Shown one piece after another: positions 6,020 to 11,308 of a stretch of DNA of 11,308 bases (position 1 is the stretch's first letter; each line of letters opens with the position of its first letter). Position numbers and translations under genes: made by a program. The stretch is from an uncultured Oscillospiraceae bacterium (GTDB lineage: Bacteria > Bacillota > Clostridia > Oscillospirales > Oscillospiraceae): the NCBI GenBank assembly GCA_934565615.1, contig CAKTIH010000074.1, positions 1 through 11,308 on the forward strand. Reading direction: 5' to 3'. Under the pieces are notes generated by a model. It saw nothing but the letters and a program-made list of their open reading frames with translations, searched no databases and was not told where the DNA came from.

Positions 6020-7240
6020 ATGTCCGCAATAAAATACTGGCTGTGGCTGTCGAGCCTGACCAATGTGAGACCTTCGTCAAAGGCCGCGCTTATCGACCAT
6101 TACGGCGACGCCGAGCGCGCGTGGTTCGCGCCCGAGGGCGAGTTTAAGACCGTGTCCGGCGTGAGCGCCAATGACGCGGCGGTGCTTGAAGCGCGGGACA
6201 TGAGCGCCTGCGATAATATCCTCTCCGAGTGCGACCGGCAGGGGATCGACATCCTCACCATGCAGGACGCGCGCTATCCGCGCTGGCTCTGCAACACCTA
6301 CGCGCCGCCGCCTGTGCTGTACGTCAAGGGTCGGCTCCCTAACGTGGACGAAACCCCGGCGATAGCGATCGTCGGCACGCGCAGGGCAAGCCCATACGGG
6401 CTTAAAATGGCGCGTACTCTCGCCTTTGAGATCGTCAAATGCGGCGGCATTATCGTCTCCGGGCTCACCGAGGGCGTTGACCGCGCCGCGGCAGAGGGCT
6501 GCCTGCTTGCAGGCGGCAGGTGCATCGGTGTTCTCGGCACGCCGCACGGCGAGGATAACCGTCTGCAGAGGGACGTTGCCGCGACCGGCGCGCTCATAAG
6601 TGAGTACCCGCCCGGCACGGTCACGCAGAAGTTCTTCTTCCGTGACCGCAACCGTGTGAGCGCGGGGCTTTCTCAGGGCGTCGTCGTGGTCGAAGCGCCG
6701 GAGCGCAGCGGCAGTCTCCTCTTTGCGCAGGAGGCGCTCGAGCAGGGGCGCGAGATATTCGCCGTACCCGGCAATGCCGATGCCGAAAACAGCGTTGGCA
6801 CCATCCGCCTCATCAAGGACGGGGCGAAGCCCGTGACGAGCGGCTGGGACGTCATGTGCGAGTTCGAAGCGCTGTTTCCGGATAAAATAATGAAGCCGAG
6901 CGGGCGAGTCAGCGTTCCCGAGGAAGTGAAAAACATACCGCCCGAGAGGACAAAACCTGCCGCAAAGCAGGAAAAAACACCGGTTTCGACAAAAAAAGAG
7001 ATTGACAACAACATAACCAAAGGATATATTGACTTGTCAGAACAGCTTTCCCGGTTAAACGAGGAGCAGCTTAAGATAATCACGGCCATCGGCGGTGAGC
7101 AGGCGCATATCGACGATGTGATCGAACGCACCGGCCTCGGCACGGCAAAGGTGCTCTCGCAGCTGACGGTGCTGGAGATCAAGGGCTACATCCGCCGCGT
7201 ACCCGGGCGGAGAGTGAGCCTGAATACGGCAATGAAATGA
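6020..7240 (+). CDS. dprA: DprA, DNA-processing protein (ssDNA-binding RecA loader)
   Basis: DprA/Smf protects incoming single-stranded DNA and loads RecA during natural transformation; it is also present in many bacteria not known to be competent. From ATG 6020 the protein is 406 aa. An N-terminal helical SAM/HhH-like region (about 1-75) precedes the Rossmann-fold core (about 85-285), with AIVGTRRASPYG (116-127), GGIIVSGLTEGVDRAA (142-157), SEYPPGT (194-200), RDRNRVSAGLS (208-218), VVVVEAPERSGSL (221-233) and FAVPGNADAENS (247-258). A Lys/Pro-rich linker (about 289-340) leads to a C-terminal winged helix (about 343-401). AGGTGA at 6009-6014 sits five bases before ATG 6020, which is preferred over the GTG at 6011. 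The core departs from the usual pattern: GVDRAAAEGCL lacks the family's His (GIDxxAHxGAL), the G-x-G-x-D-x-x-YP-x-x-N loop is shortened to GTPHGEDN, and SGSLLFA lacks the usual Thr. The linker DNA contains a promoter for topA. Confidence 0.93.
   Translation: MSAIKYWLWLSSLTNVRPSSKAALIDHYGDAERAWFAPEGEFKTVSGVSANDAAVLEARDMSACDNILSECDRQGIDILTMQDARYPRWLCNTYAPPPVLYVKGRLPNVDETPAIAIVGTRRASPYGLKMARTLAFEIVKCGGIIVSGLTEGVDRAAAEGCLLAGGRCIGVLGTPHGEDNRLQRDVAATGALISEYPPGTVTQKFFFRDRNRVSAGLSQGVVVVEAPERSGSLLFAQEALEQGREIFAVPGNADAENSVGTIRLIKDGAKPVTSGWDVMCEFEALFPDKIMKPSGRVSVPEEVKNIPPERTKPAAKQEKTPVSTKKEIDNNITKGYIDLSEQLSRLNEEQLKIITAIGGEQAHIDDVIERTGLGTAKVLSQLTVLEIKGYIRRVPGRRVSLNTAMK
7002..7030 (+). promoter_or_regulatory. 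Internal promoter inside dprA, probably for topA-trmFO-plsX
   Basis: TTGACA at 7002-7007 and TATATT at 7025-7030 are separated by exactly 17 bases, within the AT-rich part of dprA that encodes linker residues IDNNITKGYID (328-338). A start near 7037 would give a leader of about 213 bases before topA. Eleven of twelve box positions match consensus, and the surrounding DNA is clearly more AT-rich than the rest of the gene. Confidence 0.72.
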
Positions 7241-7249
7241 GGATAAATA

Positions 7250-9604
7250 ATGGCAAAAGCGAAGGATCTGGTCATAGTCGAGTCACCGGCCAAGGCCAAG
7301 ACCATTGAGAAGTATCTGGGCAGCGGCTATAAAGTCACCGCCTCGATGGGACATTTGAGAGATCTGCCCAAGAGCAAGATGGGCGTTGATATAGAGCACG
7401 GCTTCGAGCCGCAGTACATCCCCGTTCGGGATAAGAAGGAGCTCATCAACGAGCTCAAGAAGGAAGCCAAGGAAGCAAAGACCGTCTACCTCGCGACCGA
7501 CCCTGACCGCGAGGGCGAAGCCATATCATGGCACCTCAAGGAGCTGCTCGGGCTTGACGATGAAAAGGCCAAGCGCGTGACCTTCAATGAGATCACTAAA
7601 AAGGTCGTCACCGAGAGCATCAAGAACCCGCGCAGCATCGACCAGAACCTTGTCGATTCCCAGCAGGCGCGGCGCATACTTGACCGTATCGTCGGCTACG
7701 AGCTCTCCCCGCTGCTCTGGCGCAAGATAAAGAAGGGGCTGTCCGCTGGACGCGTGCAGTCCGTTGCCACGCGCATGGTCGTTGACCGCGAGGAGGAGAT
7801 CGAAGCCTTCCAGAGCCAGGAGTACTGGCTGCTCGACGCGCGCCTCAACTGCGGCGCGGAGGACGCCGTGTTCACCGCCCGCTTCCACGGCAAGGGCGAT
7901 AAGAAGCAGGAGCTCAAATCAAAGGCCGAGGTCGACGAGGTCATAAACGCCGTGCAGGCGCAGCCCTTTACCGTATCCGGCGTCAAGCGCGGCGAGAAGC
8001 AGAAGTCGCCCGCGCCCCCGTTCATCACCTCGACTCTCCAGCAGGAGGCCTCGCGCCGGCTGAGCATGACCCCGCGCCGTACCATGTCCATCGCCCAGCA
8101 GCTTTATGAGGGCGTTGAGATAAGCGGGCACGGCAGCATCGGTCTTATCACCTATATGCGTACCGACTCCCTCCGCCTATCCGAGGAAGCGCTTGCCGCC
8201 GCGAAGGACTTCATCATCGGGCACTACGGCCCCGAGTATTACCCCGGCTCGCCGCGGCATTTCAAGACCAAGGCCGGCGCGCAGGATGCGCATGAGGCCA
8301 TCCGCCCGACGGATGTGAACCTCACGCCGGAGCTTGTGCGCAAGGACCTCACGCAGGAGCAGTACCGGCTCTACCGCCTTATCTGGGGGCGCTTCACCGC
8401 CTGCCAGATGGCTAACGCAAAGTATGATAACGTCGCCGTCGAAGTCTCTTCCGCGGGCTATACCTTCCGCGCGACCTATTCGGAGATGAAGTTCAAGGGC
8501 TTTACCGCCGTGTACGAGGAGGCAAAGGACGAGGAGAGCAGCGAGCTTGCAAATCCCCTGCCGAGTCTGAGCGAGGGTCAGGCGCTGACGCTTGAAAAGC
8601 TCATCCCCGAGCAGCAGTTCACACAGCCGCCCGCAAGGTTCACCGAGGCCACGCTCATCCGCGCTATGGAGGAAAAGGGCATAGGCCGCCCGTCCACCTA
8701 CGCGCCGACTATATCTACCATCACCTCCCATGACTATGTTATAAAAGAGGGCAAGTACCTCAAGCCCACGCCGCTCGGCAGAGTCGTCACCGGGCTTATG
8801 AAGGAGCACTTTGCAGACATCGTCGACCTCAAGTTCACAAACCAGATGGAGGAGGAGCTTGACGGCATCGAGAACGGCAAGGCGCAGTGGCGCGACGTCC
8901 TTGCCGATTTCTACGGTGACTTCAGTAAGGAAATGGACGAAGCCGAAAAGGCTATGGACGGCGTGAAGCTCAAAGTCCCTGACGTTCTCAGCGATGAATA
9001 CTGCGATGTCTGCGGCCGACAGATGGTCGTGAAGAAGGGCCGCTTCGGATACTTCCTCGCCTGTCCCGGCTTCCCGGAGTGTACCTTTACAAAGCCCATC
9101 GTCGTCGAGATGCCCGGCAAATGCCCCAAGTGCGGCGGCAGGATACTCAAGCGCACCTCGAAAAAGGGCTATGTGTTCTATGCCTGCGAGCGCGGCACGG
9201 ACTGCGGCTTCATTACATGGGACGTTCCCACCAAGGACTTCTGCCCCGCCTGCGGCAAGACCATGTTCAAGAACAGCGGCAGAGGGCCGCTCAAGTCCTT
9301 CTGCATAAACGAGCAGTGCCCGAACTTCGTCCCTGAGGACAAGCGTACCTTCAAGAAAAAGACGCCCGAGGAGAAGGCACAGGCAGCCGCCGAGAAGGCC
9401 GCGAAGGCTGCGGAAAAGGCCGCCGCTGCCGAGGACGGGGAAGAGAAGAAGCCCGCCAAAAAGACGGCTGCGAAAAAGACCACTGCTGCCAAGACCACCG
9501 CGAAAAAGACCTCGGCAAAAACCACCGCAAAGAAAGCCACCGCCAAGAAAACCACGGCGGCAAAAAAGACAAGCACAAAGAAAAGTGCGGATACAGAGGA
9601 ATAA
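7250..9604 (+). CDS. topA: DNA topoisomerase I (type IA) with Lys/Ala-rich C-terminal tail
   Basis: This enzyme relaxes negative supercoils by cutting one DNA strand through a covalent tyrosine link. The N-terminal Toprim domain has VIVESPAKAKTIEKYLG (8-24, acidic E11) and the metal-binding TDPDREGE (83-90: D84, D86, E88). SAGRVQSVA (165-173), the active-site Tyr302 in ITYMRTDS (300-307), HEAIRPT (348-354) and EKGIGRPSTYAPTI (475-488) complete the core. Three four-Cys zinc modules follow, with Cys 585/588/605/611, 625/628/646/652 and 665/668/685/690. Residues about 703-784 form an extra tail: an Ala/Glu/Lys helix-like stretch, then 18 Lys in residues 733-778 in repeated AKK(T) units. At 784 aa it is longer than the roughly 690 aa of B. 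subtilis TopA, mainly because of the tail. The Shine-Dalgarno GAGG (7239-7242) overlaps the dprA stop codon. trmFO begins three bases after the stop. Confidence 0.98.
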   Translation: MAKAKDLVIVESPAKAKTIEKYLGSGYKVTASMGHLRDLPKSKMGVDIEHGFEPQYIPVRDKKELINELKKEAKEAKTVYLATDPDREGEAISWHLKELLGLDDEKAKRVTFNEITKKVVTESIKNPRSIDQNLVDSQQARRILDRIVGYELSPLLWRKIKKGLSAGRVQSVATRMVVDREEEIEAFQSQEYWLLDARLNCGAEDAVFTARFHGKGDKKQELKSKAEVDEVINAVQAQPFTVSGVKRGEKQKSPAPPFITSTLQQEASRRLSMTPRRTMSIAQQLYEGVEISGHGSIGLITYMRTDSLRLSEEALAAAKDFIIGHYGPEYYPGSPRHFKTKAGAQDAHEAIRPTDVNLTPELVRKDLTQEQYRLYRLIWGRFTACQMANAKYDNVAVEVSSAGYTFRATYSEMKFKGFTAVYEEAKDEESSELANPLPSLSEGQALTLEKLIPEQQFTQPPARFTEATLIRAMEEKGIGRPSTYAPTISTITSHDYVIKEGKYLKPTPLGRVVTGLMKEHFADIVDLKFTNQMEEELDGIENGKAQWRDVLADFYGDFSKEMDEAEKAMDGVKLKVPDVLSDEYCDVCGRQMVVKKGRFGYFLACPGFPECTFTKPIVVEMPGKCPKCGGRILKRTSKKGYVFYACERGTDCGFITWDVPTKDFCPACGKTMFKNSGRGPLKSFCINEQCPNFVPEDKRTFKKKTPEEKAQAAAEKAAKAAEKAAAAEDGEEKKPAKKTAAKKTTAAKTTAKKTSAKTTAKKATAKKTTAAKKTSTKKSADTEE

Positions 9605-9607
9605 CAG

Positions 9608-10933
9608 ATGAAAACGGTTACCGTTCTGGGCGCGGGGCTTGCGGGAAGCGAGTGCGCGTGGCAGCTTGCAAGGCGCGGCATAAATGTGAAGCTCATAGAG
9701 ATGAAGCCGGTGAAGATGACCCCGGCGCACACCTCGCCGAACTTTGCCGAGCTCGTCTGCTCAAACTCTCTGCGCAGCGATGAGCTCACCAATGCCGTGG
9801 GCCTCCTCAAGGCCGAGATGCGCGCGATGGGCTCTCTCATCATGGAGAGCGCGGACGCCAATAAGGTCGCCGCGGGCGGCGCGCTGGCGGTCGACCGCGA
9901 GGGCTTTTCAAAATACATCACCGATAAATTAAAGAGTCTCCCGAACGTCGAGGTCGTGAGCGCCGAGGCGACGGAAATTCCGGAGGGCGAGGTCGTTATC
10001 GCGACCGGCCCCCTGTCGAGTGACGCTATCGCCGAGAAGATAGCCGCCCTCTGCCCGGACAGCGACCTGCATTTCTATGACGCCGTCGCTCCCATCGTGA
10101 CGCTTGAGAGCGTGGACATGGATTCTGCGTTCTTCGCCTCACGCTACGACAAGGGAACGGCAGACTATGTGAACTGCCCAATGGATAAGGACGAATATCT
10201 CGCCTTCGTCGAGGAGCTTGTCCACGCGAAGGAAGCGGAGGTACACGGCTTTGACGACGGCGGCGTGTTCGAGGGCTGCATGCCGGTCGAGGTCATGGCG
10301 CGCCGCGGGGTGGACACCCTGCGCTACGGCCCCTTGAAGCCCGTCGGGCTTATCGACCCGCGCACGGGCAGAGAGAACTATGCCGTCGTCCAGCTTCGGC
10401 GCGACAATGCCGACGGCACTATCTATAACATCGTCGGCTTCCAGACGCACCTGACATGGGGCGAGCAGAAGCGCGTGTTCTCCATGATCCCCGCGCTCAG
10501 AAACGCGGAGTTCGTGCGCTACGGCGTCATGCACCGCAATACATATCTCAACAGCCCGAAGCTTCTTGACCGGTATTACCGCCTGCGCACGGACGGGCGC
10601 ATCAGCTTTGCCGGGCAGATGACCGGCGTCGAGGGCTATGTGGAGTCCGCGGCCTCAGGCATGCTCGTCGGCATCGAGACGGCGGCGCGCGTACTCGGCA
10701 TGGAGCCTGTGGATTTCCCGCAGGAGACGGCGATAGGCGCGCTGAGCCTGTATGTCTCCGGCGGCAGCGTCGGCGATTTCCAGCCGATGAACGTGAACTT
10801 CGGCATCATCAGTCCCCTTGGCTACAGGGTGAAAGGAAAGAGAAACAAGAACGCCGAGATATCCAAGCGTTCCCTTGAGATCATAGAGAGCCTGAAGGCT
10901 AAGGAGGTTTTTCACTGTGAAGATAATCATTGA
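9608..10933 (+). CDS. trmFO: TrmFO, folate-dependent tRNA (uracil-54-C5)-methyltransferase
   Basis: TrmFO is a flavoenzyme that makes ribothymidine at position 54 of the tRNA T-loop, using methylenetetrahydrofolate as carbon source and FAD/NAD(P)H as reductant. The 441-aa length is typical. The FAD-binding Rossmann motif is GAGLAGSECA (8-17), followed by IEMKP (30-34). FAELVCSNSLRSDEL (46-60) holds C51 and GCMPVEVMARRG (223-234) holds C224; these line up with the two catalytic Cys residues of the B. subtilis enzyme (Cys53 and Cys226). GFQTHLTWGEQKR and GQMTGVEGYVESAASG in the last third are also diagnostic and separate it from the larger MnmG. GAGGA at 9596-9600 overlaps the end of topA, seven bases before the ATG. 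Gene order dprA-topA-trmFO is the classic Firmicute arrangement. The last 17 bases overlap plsX. Confidence 0.97.
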   Translation: MKTVTVLGAGLAGSECAWQLARRGINVKLIEMKPVKMTPAHTSPNFAELVCSNSLRSDELTNAVGLLKAEMRAMGSLIMESADANKVAAGGALAVDREGFSKYITDKLKSLPNVEVVSAEATEIPEGEVVIATGPLSSDAIAEKIAALCPDSDLHFYDAVAPIVTLESVDMDSAFFASRYDKGTADYVNCPMDKDEYLAFVEELVHAKEAEVHGFDDGGVFEGCMPVEVMARRGVDTLRYGPLKPVGLIDPRTGRENYAVVQLRRDNADGTIYNIVGFQTHLTWGEQKRVFSMIPALRNAEFVRYGVMHRNTYLNSPKLLDRYYRLRTDGRISFAGQMTGVEGYVESAASGMLVGIETAARVLGMEPVDFPQETAIGALSLYVSGGSVGDFQPMNVNFGIISPLGYRVKGKRNKNAEISKRSLEIIESLKAKEVFHCEDNH

Positions 10934-11308
10934 CGCGATGGGCGGCGACAACGCCCCTGAGGAGATCGTAAAGGGCGCGGTGCGCGCAAAGCGCGAGCTC
11001 GGCGTGGAGGTCTGCCTTGTCGGCCGCATCGAGGATGTGAAGGCCTGCCTTGAGAAAGAGGGCTGCGCGGAGGGCGTGCTTGAGATAGTCGACGCGCGCG
11101 AGGTCGTCTCTATGGAGGACGATCCCAGCACCGCTACCCGCCGCAAGAAGGATTCTTCCATGACCATCGCGCTGAACCTCCTGCGTGACGGCAAGGGCGA
11201 CGCGGTCGTCTCCGCCGGCAGTACCGGCGCGCTCCTCACCGGGGCGACGCTTATCGTCAAGCGTATTAACGGCATCCGCCGCGCCGCGATGGCCCCCGTT
11301 CTCCCGGC
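10917..11308 (+). CDS. plsX: PlsX, phosphate acyltransferase (3'-truncated by window edge)
   Basis: PlsX converts acyl-ACP to acyl-phosphate, the acyl donor for PlsY in phospholipid synthesis; it is a peripheral membrane enzyme. The frame starts at a GTG at 10917 and is open to the end of the window (130 full codons), so no stop is seen. The N-terminus MKIIIDAMGGDNAPEEIVKG is the family signature. REVVSMEDDPSTATRRKKDS and the glycine-rich VVSAGSTGALLTGATLIV follow at the expected spacing, ending near MAPVLP. AAGGAGG at 10901-10907 lies nine bases before the GTG, inside trmFO, and the two genes overlap by 17 bases in different frames. This implies translational coupling. In many Firmicutes plsX is followed by acpP, rnc or fab genes, which cannot be checked here. 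Confidence 0.95.
   Translation, partial: MKIIIDAMGGDNAPEEIVKGAVRAKRELGVEVCLVGRIEDVKACLEKEGCAEGVLEIVDAREVVSMEDDPSTATRRKKDSSMTIALNLLRDGKGDAVVSAGSTGALLTGATLIVKRINGIRRAAMAPVLP

Noticed and set aside
9440..9601. Repetitive AAG/ACC/GCC-rich DNA at the end of topA as a CRISPR-like or satellite array
   Set aside because: The repeats are codon-level (Ala-Lys-Lys-Thr), irregular in length and in frame with topA. They encode the basic tail rather than a repeat array.
8177..9730. 517-codon open frame on the - strand, opposite topA
   Set aside because: It is a by-product of high-GC third positions in topA. The translation is low-complexity with no recognisable domain and no ribosome binding site, and topA itself is unmistakable.

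Overview
The window reads as chromosomal DNA of a GC-rich Clostridia-type Firmicute, plausibly a gut Oscillospirales member. This is inferred from four things: the high-GC third codon positions, the strong AGGAGG ribosome binding sites, the Ala-Leu-Cys-Ala-Cys-Gly lipoprotein signal, and the Firmicute gene order dprA-topA-trmFO. No database search was possible. All genes lie on the + strand, and no gap between genes exceeds about 240 bases.

Positions 1-4292 hold a tripartite tricarboxylate transporter (TTT) region. It opens with the 3' two thirds of one tctA gene, closed by a strong terminator. A promoter then leads into a complete tctC-tctB-tctA set: binding lipoprotein, small membrane subunit, large membrane subunit. 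The two tctA copies are about 93% identical in DNA and about 98% identical in protein over their shared 921 bases. The similarity stops at the stop codon. A second, clear intrinsic terminator sits inside the operon between tctC and tctB, which would give far more binding protein than membrane subunits.

Positions 4308-5165 hold a stand-alone gene for a classical short-chain dehydrogenase/reductase. It has a perfect consensus promoter (TTGACA-17-TATAAT) and is flanked by hairpins on both sides.

Positions 5182-11308 hold a tightly packed housekeeping run: a TrmH/SpoU-family RNA methyltransferase, dprA, topA, trmFO and the start of plsX. plsX begins at a GTG inside the end of trmFO. A near-perfect promoter (TTGACA-17-TATATT) is embedded in the low-complexity linker of dprA about 220 bases before topA, so topA-trmFO-plsX probably has its own transcription start. 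TopA carries an 80-residue Lys/Ala/Thr-rich, histone-H1-like tail.

I do not see a dramatic undescribed system such as a defence island, CRISPR array or mobile element. The points most worth a second look are the duplicated TTT locus with its internal terminator, the promoter hidden in dprA, the basic TopA tail and the divergent DprA core.
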